NCBI RefSeq assembly: GCF_007745175.1
Contig: NZ_CP036271.1
Location: 186,001 to 250,000, forward strand
Direction: 5' to 3'
Length of the DNA: 64,000 nt
Origin: Caulifigura coniformis
GTDB lineage: Bacteria; Planctomycetota; Planctomycetia; Planctomycetales; Planctomycetaceae
Shown: piece by piece, positions 44,751 through 54,942 of the stretch
Position numbering within the stretch: the first letter of the stretch is position 1
Layout: each line of letters begins with the position of its first letter
Made by a program: the position numbers and the translations under genes
The notes under the pieces: generated by a model
Databases searched by the model: none
What the model was told of the DNA's origin: nothing
Seen by the model: only the letters and a program-made list of their open reading frames with translations

Positions 44751-46031
44751 TCACCCAAACATCTCGCTCACCACTTCCCCGCCGTCCACAATCCGGATCG
44801 GCCGCCCGATCGGACTGAAATTCTCCGTCTTCGGATCCACGCTCAACGCCTTGCAGATCGACGAAAACAGGTCCGGCACCGTCACCGGGCGGTCATCAAT
44901 CGATGATCCATCGGCCGACGATTTCCCGATCACCTGCCCGCCACGGATCCCGCCGCCGGCCACCAGCGCGCTGAACACCCGCGGATAGTGATCCCGCCCG
45001 GCCCGCGGATTGATCTTCGGAGTCCGCCCAAACTCCCCGACCCATAGCACGACCGTTCTCTCGAGCAGCCCGCGCTCCTTCAGGTCGCTGATCAATGCCG
45101 CCATCGGCGAGTCGATCTGCTGGCACAATTGGGGAACGCGCTCGAAGTTCTCGAAATGCGTGTCCCAGCCGTCGAGTCGCACTTCGACAAACGGCACCCC
45201 CTTTTCCACCAGCCGCCGCGCCAGGAGACAACCTTTCCCGAAGTTGCCACGCCCATACTTCGCCTGCACTTCGGCCGACTCGCCGCGCAGGTCGAACGTC
45301 GACACCTGCGGACTCAGCACCATCCGCGACGCCTTGCCGTAGAGCTGCCGCTGGTTTTCCACGACCTGTGTCGCTCCCCGGGCCGCGAATTCCTTTTCGA
45401 GATCGCCCAGGAGCCCGAGCCTTCGGCTGTAACGCAGGTCCGGAACCGTCGCCGCCACGTTGCGCGGCAGGTCCCCCGGGCTCTCGACCACGAACGGCTC
45501 GAAGTCGACGCCCAGAAATCCCGCCCCCTCCGTCCGTCCGATCGACACCACCGCCGGCAGGTCGCTCCCCGGCGTCGCCAGCTCCTTCGCGACCGCCGAG
45601 CCGAAATGCGGATGCTTGAGCCCCCCCGAAGGCAGGTAACCCGTATGCAGCTGGTACTGCGCCCGCTGGTGGTTCCCTTCCTTGTTCGTCAGCGAGCGGA
45701 TCAGCGCGCACTCCTTCAGAACGCCCGCCGTCGCCGGCAGCGAATCCGAAATCTGCACACCCGGGATCGACGTCGAAATCACTTTCGTGCTTCCGCCGTT
45801 CTCATGCTTCGGCTTCGGATCGAAGGTCTCGAACTGGCTCGGCGCCCCCGCCATGTACAGCAGGATCATCGACCGTCCCTGCTTCTTCAGCTCCTCCGCA
45901 TGCAGCCCGCACACCTGCGACAACGACAGCAATCCCGCGGTACTCGCCGCCGTCGAAACCGAACGCAGGAATGAGCGGCGGCTCAGGCAGTCACGATTCA
46001 GCGTGACATATTCGTGCTGGTAAATGGACAT
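44751..46031 (-). CDS. DUF1501 protein paired with a DUF1549/1553 gene, 426 aa
   Basis: Signal with SRRSFLRSVSTAASTAGL, a Tat-like start. DUF1501 marks: SMILLYMAGAPSQFETFDPK, LIRSLTNKEGNHQRAQYQLH, GKGCLLARRLVEKGVPFVEV, LDGWDTHFENF, VLWVGEFGRTPKINP, and an end with VTVPDLFSSICKALSVD. It lies 142 bases after the DUF1549/1553 gene on the same strand, the standard planctomycete arrangement in which the two proteins are thought to act together. Ends in a double hairpin terminator region. Confidence 0.92.
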   Translation of the reverse strand: MSIYQHEYVTLNRDCLSRRSFLRSVSTAASTAGLLSLSQVCGLHAEELKKQGRSMILLYMAGAPSQFETFDPKPKHENGGSTKVISTSIPGVQISDSLPATAGVLKECALIRSLTNKEGNHQRAQYQLHTGYLPSGGLKHPHFGSAVAKELATPGSDLPAVVSIGRTEGAGFLGVDFEPFVVESPGDLPRNVAATVPDLRYSRRLGLLGDLEKEFAARGATQVVENQRQLYGKASRMVLSPQVSTFDLRGESAEVQAKYGRGNFGKGCLLARRLVEKGVPFVEVRLDGWDTHFENFERVPQLCQQIDSPMAALISDLKERGLLERTVVLWVGEFGRTPKINPRAGRDHYPRVFSALVAGGGIRGGQVIGKSSADGSSIDDRPVTVPDLFSSICKALSVDPKTENFSPIGRPIRIVDGGEVVSEMFG

Positions 46032-46173
46032 CGTTCACCTGGCTTCGAATCAGAGACAGGAACATCACATCGCAACAGGCCCGGCGCCGCCGGCTCAGTC
46101 AGTCAGAGTCCAGACGGCCTCTGTCGGAGAAGACCAGCTGGGCCGGCGGCCTGCCGTGCATCGCGTGATTCCG

Positions 46174-47976
46174 TCATCGCTTCGTCAGGAACTCGCTGCT
46201 GTTCAGCAGCGACCAGAAAATGTCTTCGAACGCCTCGTTCCTCCGGCCCACGGTCTTGATGTAGGCCAGATTGATTTCCCGTTCCTTCTCCGTCGGCTCC
46301 CGCGACAGCACTCTCAGGTACAGCTCATCCAGCGCCGCCCCGTCATCGCTGTTCTGCGTCAGGATCCGCCCCAGCGCCGTATCGCCAGTCGCCCGCGTGA
46401 GCGGAGCAATCGTGTCCGCGTTCATCATGAACAGCACCTGGGGAATGTTCCCCAGGATGTCCGCCTGTGGCGTTGAGGGGTCGTAACCGAACAATTGCTG
46501 GAATCCCCGCCGACCCGAGTTGCCTCGGCCGTACGGGCCCCGCCGCATCGATGCCAGGCCCGGCATCTCTTCCACACCCAGCACCTGCGCCATCGCGTTG
46601 TAGATCTGGTCCGATCGCAGCCTCGTCGGCGTTGCGGCCGCGAACTTCACCGTGTCGTTCGGACTCCCGGCCAGCTGCCGCTGGTACGCCTGCGTGGAGG
46701 TGATCGTCCGCAGCAGCCATTGAATGTCGTAGCCGTGGCTTGCAAACCCGTTCGCCAGCGCTTCCAGCACGTCTTCCTGCACGCCGCTCCGCTTGGGCCC
46801 CATGTCGTCGATCGGCATGAAGAACCCTTCGCCAAGCAGCTCACCCCACATCCGGTTGACGAACGCCTTCCGGAACCACGGATTCGATTTCGACGTGATC
46901 GCCTTCGCCAATGCTTCCCGACGATCAAGGTCGCTCGAGTTCCCCCTCTGCCGCTGGCCGGAGAGGAAGAACACTGGCTGCATCATCGTTCCCTTCGCCG
47001 TCGGGTCATTGAGGTCCGGCATGTAGTGCTCGGAAGAGCCTCGCCCTTCGCGCGGCGGCGCCGGCAGCCCTTCGATCTCCTTCATGCTCAGCGCGCCATC
47101 CTTGTCGGCGTCCCCCTGCGAGATCAGAAATCCGAACAGCCGTTCGAATCGCGGCGAGGCCTTGGCCTCAGCGGCCGTCACTCTTCCGTCGCGGTTGCGA
47201 TCGACAAATCGAGCCAGCTCCGCCGGTTTCGGACGAACATCCGGCCCCGAGAACGACGTCACTTCAAAGTCGAGAAGCCCTGCATCCGGCTGCCGCCGCA
47301 CCGACACCCGTGGAAGGTACGCCGCCAGTTCGTGGAACTGCTCGCGCTTCCACCCGTCGGTCGGATGGTCATGACAGTTGGCGCACTGCAGCTGAATTCC
47401 CAGGAAGATCCGCGACACCTCGGCCGCGATCTCCTCTGCGTTCCCCGTGTGCGCAAACATCAGTGCCGTCTGCCCGTCGTCCTGCACCTTTCCCGTCGCC
47501 GTGATGAGCGCCGTCGTGATCTCCGACCACGGCCGGTTTGCCGCCAGCTGCGCCGTCATCCATTCCTCGAACACGCCCTGCGCCCCGCGCGCCCGCTGCT
47601 CCGTCGCATGCCCAAAAATTACTTCGCCCCAGTAAGCTGCCCACAGGTCCGAGTACCCCTTCGAATCCAGCAGCCTGTCAATGAGCTTCGCCCGCTTGTC
47701 CGCATCGGGATCCAGTCCGAACAGCGTCACTTCCCGCGGCGTCGGAATCGTCCCCGCCAGGTCCAGGCTCACCCGCCTCAGGAAGTCTTCATCGGAAGAA
47801 ATGCCTGCCGGAGTCACCCCCGCGGCCTCAAAACTCTTCTCGAGCAGCCGGTCGATCTCCCGGGCCATCTTCACTTCGGAGGGATGCTCCCGGCGTCCCT
47901 CCGGGACTTCCCCCTGCAGGGAAGCGGTCGCCAGGCACACCAGTCCGATCAGCAGGCAGCGAGCGACGGAATTCAT
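46174..47976 (-). CDS. DUF1549/DUF1553 cytochrome-like protein with internal EF-hand pair, 600 aa
   Basis: Signal peptide (MNSVARCLLIGLVCLATAS); GGAGGAG stands before the ATG, which rules out the longer opening to 48129. The DUF1549 half (about 35-240) has LDLAGTIPTPREV and one heme-type CxxCH motif at 198-202 (QCANCHDHP). Residues 259-270 (DRNRDGRVTAAE) and 289-300 (DADKDGALSMKE) are two EF-hand loops. The DUF1553 half (about 330-600) holds RREALAKAI, NRMWGELLGEGF and DILGNIPQVLFMMNA. With the adjacent DUF1501 protein it forms a secreted pair of unknown chemistry. Confidence 0.9.
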   Translation of the reverse strand: MNSVARCLLIGLVCLATASLQGEVPEGRREHPSEVKMAREIDRLLEKSFEAAGVTPAGISSDEDFLRRVSLDLAGTIPTPREVTLFGLDPDADKRAKLIDRLLDSKGYSDLWAAYWGEVIFGHATEQRARGAQGVFEEWMTAQLAANRPWSEITTALITATGKVQDDGQTALMFAHTGNAEEIAAEVSRIFLGIQLQCANCHDHPTDGWKREQFHELAAYLPRVSVRRQPDAGLLDFEVTSFSGPDVRPKPAELARFVDRNRDGRVTAAEAKASPRFERLFGFLISQGDADKDGALSMKEIEGLPAPPREGRGSSEHYMPDLNDPTAKGTMMQPVFFLSGQRQRGNSSDLDRREALAKAITSKSNPWFRKAFVNRMWGELLGEGFFMPIDDMGPKRSGVQEDVLEALANGFASHGYDIQWLLRTITSTQAYQRQLAGSPNDTVKFAAATPTRLRSDQIYNAMAQVLGVEEMPGLASMRRGPYGRGNSGRRGFQQLFGYDPSTPQADILGNIPQVLFMMNADTIAPLTRATGDTALGRILTQNSDDGAALDELYLRVLSREPTEKEREINLAYIKTVGRRNEAFEDIFWSLLNSSEFLTKR

Positions 47977-48214
47977 CAGACTCCTCCCGCTGGACAGACC
48001 GGTCGAACTTCCAGAACCGTTCGGAACGATGGCGGAGCAGTGAATCCGGGGGAGGATGCGAGAGCCTCCGCCACCGTCCGAAAGGTTGCTGGGAATGGAA
48101 CACGGAAACCAACCCCGCGGTTCCGGCAATTCCGCCCAACCTCAGCCAGAAAGCCGCGATGCCTCACGGAATGACAATTCCAGGACGCTCGCGCAAGCCA
48201 CTACCCACTACCCA

Positions 48215-51200
48215 TCAACTGATCGAAAACTCATCCAGACTCAACGCCGTCTCATGCCCCTCCTCGCCCCCCGGCCTCTCATCCCCGTCCCGGCCCGGCG
48301 AAGAACCCGACATCCAGTCCGGACCCGGCGCCGCATAAGGACGGAACTTCTCGATCGCCCCCCGGTCCTCGCGATACAGGATCGCCCGACCCGTCCCCAG
48401 GCGTGAAGCCAGCGGCGAATCGATCAGGTTGCTCGAATCGGCCGCGTTCATCGGGAACAGGATCCGCAGCTCGAAGTCGCGGAGCATCTGCCGGCTGAAC
48501 CACCGCTCCACGTTGTTATACGAGTCGGCCCAGATCACGCAGTGCAGTCCCAGCTCCGGTCCCCCCGTCAGCAGCTGTGAGAACTGCTTCGCTGGCGATG
48601 CCGTCTGCTCGCCGCTGCCACCGAATCCGCCGCCGAAGCCGAAGTCGTCTTCCGCCCGCCTCAGGTCGCGGAAGCGGCTGAGGTTGTAGACGAACACGCA
48701 CGACGTCGGGAACAGCGTGTCGCGATCCCCGTCCCGTCGCTCACGCTCGGCCGTCAGGTTCGAGAGCGCCCCCGCAGCCTGGCTCGGCGCGACGCGCCGG
48801 AACTTCGCTCCCAGCATCTGCTCCAGCTGCGACCACACCTCCCGCACAGGATCATCCGCCGCGCTGCCGTCGAAGAGCGTGACCGCCGGTTCATCGGCAT
48901 CGGCCGACTGCGTCGCCAGCGCGATCGCCGCCGCCGCCAGGATCCCCTGGACCGCTTCCTGATCCTGCCCGACCAGCAACACGTTCGCGCTCGACTGCCG
49001 CTCCAGCACGATGCTCGTCGGGTCGCCGATTTCCACGGCGTCCCCCAGCCAGATTCGCGGCGCTGTCCGCCGCCGCGGCTCGACCGCTCCTGTCGTCGCC
49101 ATCTGCCGCAGCACCCGGTTCTGCGACAGGTCCGAAGGAATGTTCCCCTCGAAAATGATCGGCGACTCGACTCCCACCTCGCGCGCGTCAGCCATCTGCT
49201 CGAGATCCCGCAGGTACTGCTCGCGCTTGTCGTCCGGCAGCCACGCGATCTGGAACGGATGGTTCCCTTCCACCAGGCCGTTCGCATCGTTGTAGATCGC
49301 TTCACCCGGACGCGACAGCAGCCTCGCGGCCGTGTTGTCTTCGCTCAGGATCAGGTGCGCATCCGCCTCGCTGCACTGCAGCGCTACCCGCACGGCCACC
49401 TGCCCCAGCGTGCTGCGGGCGAGCGTGTAGGCCCCGCCCAGCGTCTGCGATCCCAGGATCACATGAATGCCGAACGCACGCCCCTGCCGCACCAGGCGGT
49501 CCAGCAGCAGTGCGGCCGTCTGCGCGTAGCGGTCGTCCTCCGTGAAGAACTCCTGGAATTCGTCGATCACGAGCAGCACGCGCGGCATCGGAATGTTCGG
49601 GTTCCCGTTGCGGAATCCCGTCACATCCTGCGCCCCGTGCTTGCGGAACAGCTCGCCGCGTTCCGCCATCAGCTCGTCCAGCCGCGTCAGCGCGCTCACG
49701 CCGAACTCGCGATCGCTCTCGATCGCGATCACCCGTGCATGCGGCAGATGGAATTGCGCGTAATCCTTGAACTCGACTCCCTTCTTGAAGTCGATCAGGA
49801 AGAACTGCAGTTCGTCGGGGCTGTAATGCAGCGCCAGGTTCGTGATCAGTCCGTGCAGGAACGTCGATTTTCCCGAGCCGGTCTTGCCGGCGATCAGCAT
49901 GTGCTGCGAGGTTCCCTGGCCCAGCTGCACATGCTGCAGCTTCACCGCCCCCGCCCGGCCCATCGGAATGTCGATGCCGCGACGGCTGTCCAGCGACCAC
50001 CGCTCCCGCTCGGACGGCGCAATCCGCTCGAACGACACTTCGACCCGCCGCGCCCCCTTCGCCGCCGCACCCGCCGACTTCACGATCTGCGAAAACAACT
50101 CCGGACCCGGAGGCGCCTCCGCAATCAGCGGCCACCGCGACAGCGCCGGGTCGACCGAATAGAACGACGGAGTTCGCGAATCGACCACCGGTTCTTCCGT
50201 CGCGGCCGGAAGCGATTCCAGTGCCAGCGGATCGGCCGCATCGTGCACCCAGTCAAACCGCCCCGTCCTCTTCGACGGCGGATCATTCCACTCGAACACG
50301 TTCATCGACGGTTCGATGTCCGCCAGGTGGAAATTGTTCGGAAGCTGCAGCTTTCCATCGACCGACATCAGCACATACACGCCGCAACGCGGACCGCTCG
50401 TGATGATGCTCGTCAGCCGCCGCGCCGCGATCTCCGAGAACTTGGCCGGGAAATCGCGGATGACCACGATGCGGTAAGGCTCCGCCACTTCACCCGCGTG
50501 CCGGTTGTAGTCTTCCAGCGTCGGGAACTCGTTCCGCAGGTACGTCTGCAGCACGTTCTCCATATGTTCCGTCAGGTCGGCCAGCCGGGCCTCGATCTGG
50601 TTCGGCTCCGTCCAGATGCGGCTCGTCACCAGCATCTCATCCACGTCGGCAAGATGCATGAATCCCGCGAAGCTGTCCCCCAGGCCGACCGGATCGATCA
50701 GCGTGAACCGCAGCGTCCCGGGCGGCAGCGCCGTCAGCAGCCGCAGCATCGCCGTCTGCAGGATCGGCAGCGCCGCCGCGCGACCTTCCGGCGAACGTGA
50801 CTTGAGCAGCAGCGAAGGCCGCTCCGGAAACTTCAGGTGCGCCGGGATCGTCAGCTCGCTCCGGCGCGGAGCCAGCCGTGCGTCGCCCGAGATCGCGTCG
50901 GGCCACTCGTGCAGATTGACCCCGAACGTTCCCAGCGGGATGCCGGCCGGAATCGTTCTCGGACGCGCGATGTCGCGCCCCGCCAGTTCGCTCCAGGACG
51001 GGAACGCCCGCTGGCTCTCCAGCTCGGCCTCATCAACCGCCCCCTGGAAGTCCCCCAGCGATTTCTCCCAGCCCACCTTCAGTTGCGACCATGCGGCCGA
51101 CACCTCTCGCTGACGCTGCGCCATCTGCTCGGCCACCTGCGCCTTCAACGAATCGGTCGCCGCGTGAAAATTCGACTCGATCGTCTCGAGAGTCGATGTG

Positions 51201-52330
51201 TGCCAACGGGTCAGATCGCCCAGCCGGGTGGCCCGCAACTGGTCGGCCGCCGCGGCCCGCTGTCGATACGCCTGCTGCGTCGCCGCGATCGCCGCTTCTT
51301 TTCGGCCCCGGATATCGGCGATCCGGGTGTTGTAAGTGGTCCGGTAACGCTCGAGCGTTTCCTCGCGTTTCGCATCGACCCGCGCCTGCTCTCGCAGCAT
51401 CACCGGTTCGCGGGCCGCAACGTCCTTCTGCGCCAGCTGCATCCACCGTTCATGAATCACGCGGGCATTCGCCAGTTCCTGTTCCCATCGCCGGAAGATC
51501 GCGTTCTGGCCGCTCATCGCAATCACGTACAGCACGAGCAGGACCACAACCGCCGCGAGTGCTCCCCCCAGCAGCGACAGCAGGATCCATTCGCTCGATG
51601 ATCGCCCGGTCGTGATGTTGGCCACCGACGGATCGACGACGAAATACACGACCGCCGTCGCCGCCGCGACGAGAATCAGAAACGCCACAGCCGGCCACCA
51701 CGACAGAAACAGCTTCGGCAGCTTCAGTCGCCCCAGCTCGTTCACATGGTCGGTCGTCTCGTTGATCGTCGCCTGGAACTGCTCCTGAACTTCATCCAGC
51801 GACTTCGCGACCTCCACGTCCGCTTCGTAGTCACGCACCCGGTACTTCCGCTCGGCCGCGGTGCTCTCGAAAACACTCGCGATCCCGCCCAGGGCCGTCG
51901 TCTGGTCTTCCTGCGTTCGCTCGATGGCATGCACGAATCGCTCGTGCTGCCGACGGGGGCTGTCATCCGAGTCGTCGGCCATCACCGACGAAACGACCCA
52001 CGTGCTGTCATTGTGCTGCCGCTCGAGGGCCGCCGTTTCCGCGTCGTGCGATCGCACCAGTTCACGCAGCGCCGCATCGCGGTCCCGCTGTGCCTGGGAG
52101 TGCTCCGTCTGGTGCTCGGTGGTCAGCGCGTCCAGCGCGCCTGCACGCTGCGATTCGGTCGTCGACAGGTCGGCCGCGTGCCGGCGTTCCGTCTCGGACA
52201 ACTGGTCCTGCAGCGCCGCGAGTTGCGGATCCTTCCTGTGGACCAGTTCAGCCATCTGCGCCTCGCGCTGCCGGCGAAGCGAGATGGCCGCCTCGAACTC
52301 CGCGAGCAGGTCACCCGGACCATGTGACAT
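48215..52330 (-). CDS. Coiled-coil membrane FtsK/SpoIIIE-family ATPase, EccC/EssC-like, 1371 aa
   Basis: An N-terminal coiled coil (residues 1-205) leads to two membrane helices (207-232 and 248-272), then a second coiled coil (280-440). Three ATPase-type modules follow. Module 1 (about 490-700) has no Walker A but keeps YRIVVIRDFP. Module 2 (about 770-1060) is intact: Walker A AGKTGSGKSTF near 813 and Walker B VLLVIDEFQEFF near 918, with the FtsK signature LVIDEFQ and GIHVILGSQTLGG. Module 3 (about 1085-1330) has a decayed Walker A (VGQDQEAVQG). This tri-module, two-helix layout is that of type VII secretion motors, but no WXG100 or other ESX gene is present. Start ATG 52330. Confidence 0.82.
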   Translation of the reverse strand: MSHGPGDLLAEFEAAISLRRQREAQMAELVHRKDPQLAALQDQLSETERRHAADLSTTESQRAGALDALTTEHQTEHSQAQRDRDAALRELVRSHDAETAALERQHNDSTWVVSSVMADDSDDSPRRQHERFVHAIERTQEDQTTALGGIASVFESTAAERKYRVRDYEADVEVAKSLDEVQEQFQATINETTDHVNELGRLKLPKLFLSWWPAVAFLILVAAATAVVYFVVDPSVANITTGRSSSEWILLSLLGGALAAVVVLLVLYVIAMSGQNAIFRRWEQELANARVIHERWMQLAQKDVAAREPVMLREQARVDAKREETLERYRTTYNTRIADIRGRKEAAIAATQQAYRQRAAAADQLRATRLGDLTRWHTSTLETIESNFHAATDSLKAQVAEQMAQRQREVSAAWSQLKVGWEKSLGDFQGAVDEAELESQRAFPSWSELAGRDIARPRTIPAGIPLGTFGVNLHEWPDAISGDARLAPRRSELTIPAHLKFPERPSLLLKSRSPEGRAAALPILQTAMLRLLTALPPGTLRFTLIDPVGLGDSFAGFMHLADVDEMLVTSRIWTEPNQIEARLADLTEHMENVLQTYLRNEFPTLEDYNRHAGEVAEPYRIVVIRDFPAKFSEIAARRLTSIITSGPRCGVYVLMSVDGKLQLPNNFHLADIEPSMNVFEWNDPPSKRTGRFDWVHDAADPLALESLPAATEEPVVDSRTPSFYSVDPALSRWPLIAEAPPGPELFSQIVKSAGAAAKGARRVEVSFERIAPSERERWSLDSRRGIDIPMGRAGAVKLQHVQLGQGTSQHMLIAGKTGSGKSTFLHGLITNLALHYSPDELQFFLIDFKKGVEFKDYAQFHLPHARVIAIESDREFGVSALTRLDELMAERGELFRKHGAQDVTGFRNGNPNIPMPRVLLVIDEFQEFFTEDDRYAQTAALLLDRLVRQGRAFGIHVILGSQTLGGAYTLARSTLGQVAVRVALQCSEADAHLILSEDNTAARLLSRPGEAIYNDANGLVEGNHPFQIAWLPDDKREQYLRDLEQMADAREVGVESPIIFEGNIPSDLSQNRVLRQMATTGAVEPRRRTAPRIWLGDAVEIGDPTSIVLERQSSANVLLVGQDQEAVQGILAAAAIALATQSADADEPAVTLFDGSAADDPVREVWSQLEQMLGAKFRRVAPSQAAGALSNLTAERERRDGDRDTLFPTSCVFVYNLSRFRDLRRAEDDFGFGGGFGGSGEQTASPAKQFSQLLTGGPELGLHCVIWADSYNNVERWFSRQMLRDFELRILFPMNAADSSNLIDSPLASRLGTGRAILYREDRGAIEKFRPYAAPGPDWMSGSSPGRDGDERPGGEEGHETALSLDEFSIS

Positions 52331-52575
52331 AGTCAGCTTCTCAGTGGATCCAAACCGCCACAAAGGACTGCCGCAGAAGGGCGAGTCGCGAAGGGTTCCC
52401 AGATTCTACGCACGCACCCGGCGAAATGCCTGCCGCAATCCAGGAACACAGTCCCCAGCCGATACAACACCGGCAAAGAGAAAGACGACCGCCCCAACTC
52501 CCGACTCCCGAGTACCGTTCCCGCTCCGCCGCCCGGTACGATGTCCCCCCCTTCACGCCCTCGAGGGAGACTGCG

Positions 52576-54909
52576 ATGAATCTGCTGCGCCCGCTCACCT
52601 GGATGCTCCTCCTGCTGCCATCGGCCGCCTTCGGCGAATGGACGCCCGTCCCCGGCAAGCCGATGACCCGCTGGGCCAAAGACGTCAAACCCGAGACGCC
52701 CCTCCCCGAATACCCCCGCCCGCAGCTCGTCCGCGAGAAATGGCAGAACCTCAACGGGCTCTGGTCCTACGCCATCACCCCGCTCGCGAGGCCGGTGATC
52801 GCCGACGAGAAGCAGGACCGCCGCGGACAGATCGCCCCAGACGCGGCCGGCGAACCGGGTGAAGCTCCGACCAAATGGGACGGCGAAATCCTCGTCCCGT
52901 TCTGTCCCGAATCGGCCCTCAGCGGTGTCGGCAAAACCGTCGGTCCCAACAGCCGCCTCTGGTACCGCCGCACGTTCAACGTCCCGGCCGACTGGAAAGG
53001 CCAGCGTATCATGCTGAACTTCGGCGCCGTCGACTGGGACTGCACCGTCTGGCTCAACGGCAGGAAAATCGGCGACCACCAGGGAGGCTATGACCCGTTC
53101 TCCTTCGACATGACCGAGGCGATCAGGCCCGACGGCGATCAGGAACTCACCGTCGCCGTTTGGGACCCCAGCCACCTCGGCGTCCAGCCCGTCGGCAAAC
53201 AGCACACGAATCCCCACGGCATCTGGTACACGCCCGTCACCGGCATCTGGCAGACGGTGTGGATGGAGCCGGTTTCGAAGGGAGCCATCGATTCGGTCGT
53301 GACTTACACGAATTTCCATAAGCGGATGCTCAACGTACGGATCAAGTGGTCCGGGTCTCAACAGGGCGACATCTGCAAGCTCACCATTCTCGATGGCGAT
53401 AGGATCGTTGCCGAAAACGGTGGGACCGCGACAGCATCATCCGGTGATTTGACGATCGGAGTACCGGCCGATGATCTGAAGCCATGGACTCCCGAGTCGC
53501 CATTCCTGTATCGCGTCTATGCCACCGTCGAACGGAACGGGAAGCAGATCGATGAGGTCTACAGCTACGCCGCGTTCCGAGAAATCGAACTCAAAAAAGA
53601 CTCCGCCGGCGTCAACCGACTCTTCCTCAACAACAAGCCCGTCTTCCAGTACGGCCCGCTCGACCAGGGCTGGTGGCCCGATGGCCTCTACACCGCTCCG
53701 ACGGATGCGGCCCTGAAATACGACATCGAGATCACGAAGGATCTCGGCTTCAACATGTGTCGCAAGCACGTGAAGGTTGAGCCCGCCCGCTGGTACCACT
53801 GGTGCGACAAGCTCGGCCTCCTCGTCTGGCAGGACATGCCCAACGGCGACAAGAACATCGGCCGCGACAAGCCCGATATCGAACGCACCCCTGCCAGCGA
53901 GGCCGTCTACCGCAAGGAATGGACCGCCATCGTCAACGCCACGAAGCACTTCCCCTGCATCGTCGCCTGGGTCCCCTTCAATGAAGGCTGGGGCCAGTTC
54001 AAGACCAACGAAATCCTCGACTGGACCCGCACCCTCGACAGCACCCGTCTCATTGATGGCCCCAGCGGCTGGGTCGACCGCAAAGGGGGCGACATGATTG
54101 ACGCCCACATCTATCCCGGCCCGGGAATGCTCCCCATCGAAGACAAACGCGCCAGCGTCCTCGGGGAGTTCGGCGGCCTCGGCCTCCCCGTCGACGGTCA
54201 CACCTGGCTCGACAAGAACAACTGGGGCTACCGCAGCTATGAAACGAAACAGGCCCTGAACGACGCTTATTCCGATTTGCTCACGCAGATTCCCGTGCTG
54301 ATCGGCCAGGGCCTCTCGGCCGCCGTCTACACGCAGACGACCGATGTCGAAATCGAAGTCAACGGCTTCCTCACCTATGACCGCGAAGTCCTCAAGTTCG
54401 ACAAGGACCGCGTGCAGAAACTCCACGCCCGACTCCACGAGCCGCCGCCGTCCCTCAAGGTCCTCGTCCCCACCTCGGAACAAGAGCCGCAGGCCTGGCG
54501 GTATACAACGGACAAGCCGGCCGACGACTGGATGCAGCCCACCTTCAACGACGGCGCCTGGAAACAGGGGCCCGGTGGATTCGGAACGAAAGGGACTCCG
54601 GCCGCCGTCATCGGCACCGAATGGAACACGAAAGACATCTGGCTGCGGCGGACGTTCGAACTGAAGTCGACCGACGTCGATGAACTCAGCCTCCGCGTTC
54701 ACCACGACGAAGACGCCGAGATCTCCATCAACGGCCGGCTCGTGAACTCGCTGAAACGGTTCTCCACCGAGTACGGACCGGCCGCCATCGCGTCCGAAAT
54801 CAAGTCGGCGCTGAAGGTCGGCACGAATGTCATGGCGGTGCACTGTCGGCAGACCGGTGGCGGCCAGTACATCGACGTCGGCTTGAATGAGCTTCGATGG
54901 AAGCGATAA
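52576..54909 (+). CDS. Glycoside hydrolase family 2 (beta-galactosidase/glucuronidase-like), 777 aa
   Basis: Signal peptide (LLRPLTWMLLLLPSAAFGEW) after a GAGGGAGA Shine-Dalgarno, so ATG 52576 is the start. GH2 order: sugar-binding domain (LWYRRTFNVP, AVDWDCTVWLNGRKIG, GIWYTPVTGIWQTVW), an Ig-like domain, and a TIM barrel with acid/base Glu470 (WVPFNEGWG) and nucleophile Glu531 (VLGEFGG). A C-terminal beta sandwich with DLQ-type jelly-roll strands (WLRRTFELKSTD) follows. It should split beta-linked terminal sugars outside the cytoplasm; the exact sugar cannot be told from sequence. Confidence 0.9.
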   Translation: MNLLRPLTWMLLLLPSAAFGEWTPVPGKPMTRWAKDVKPETPLPEYPRPQLVREKWQNLNGLWSYAITPLARPVIADEKQDRRGQIAPDAAGEPGEAPTKWDGEILVPFCPESALSGVGKTVGPNSRLWYRRTFNVPADWKGQRIMLNFGAVDWDCTVWLNGRKIGDHQGGYDPFSFDMTEAIRPDGDQELTVAVWDPSHLGVQPVGKQHTNPHGIWYTPVTGIWQTVWMEPVSKGAIDSVVTYTNFHKRMLNVRIKWSGSQQGDICKLTILDGDRIVAENGGTATASSGDLTIGVPADDLKPWTPESPFLYRVYATVERNGKQIDEVYSYAAFREIELKKDSAGVNRLFLNNKPVFQYGPLDQGWWPDGLYTAPTDAALKYDIEITKDLGFNMCRKHVKVEPARWYHWCDKLGLLVWQDMPNGDKNIGRDKPDIERTPASEAVYRKEWTAIVNATKHFPCIVAWVPFNEGWGQFKTNEILDWTRTLDSTRLIDGPSGWVDRKGGDMIDAHIYPGPGMLPIEDKRASVLGEFGGLGLPVDGHTWLDKNNWGYRSYETKQALNDAYSDLLTQIPVLIGQGLSAAVYTQTTDVEIEVNGFLTYDREVLKFDKDRVQKLHARLHEPPPSLKVLVPTSEQEPQAWRYTTDKPADDWMQPTFNDGAWKQGPGGFGTKGTPAAVIGTEWNTKDIWLRRTFELKSTDVDELSLRVHHDEDAEISINGRLVNSLKRFSTEYGPAAIASEIKSALKVGTNVMAVHCRQTGGGQYIDVGLNELRWKR

Positions 54910-54942
54910 GCCCGGAGCAGCGGGCAGAGGTCGCGTCGTCAG

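Noticed and set aside
46495-48174. 559-codon plus-strand opening in the DUF1549/1553 gene
   Set aside because: Arg/Pro-rich antisense shadow; CANCH and EF-hand motifs are on the other strand.
49259-50800. 513-codon plus-strand opening in the FtsK-type ATPase
   Set aside because: Arg/Gln-rich shadow of the minus-strand Walker A/B region.
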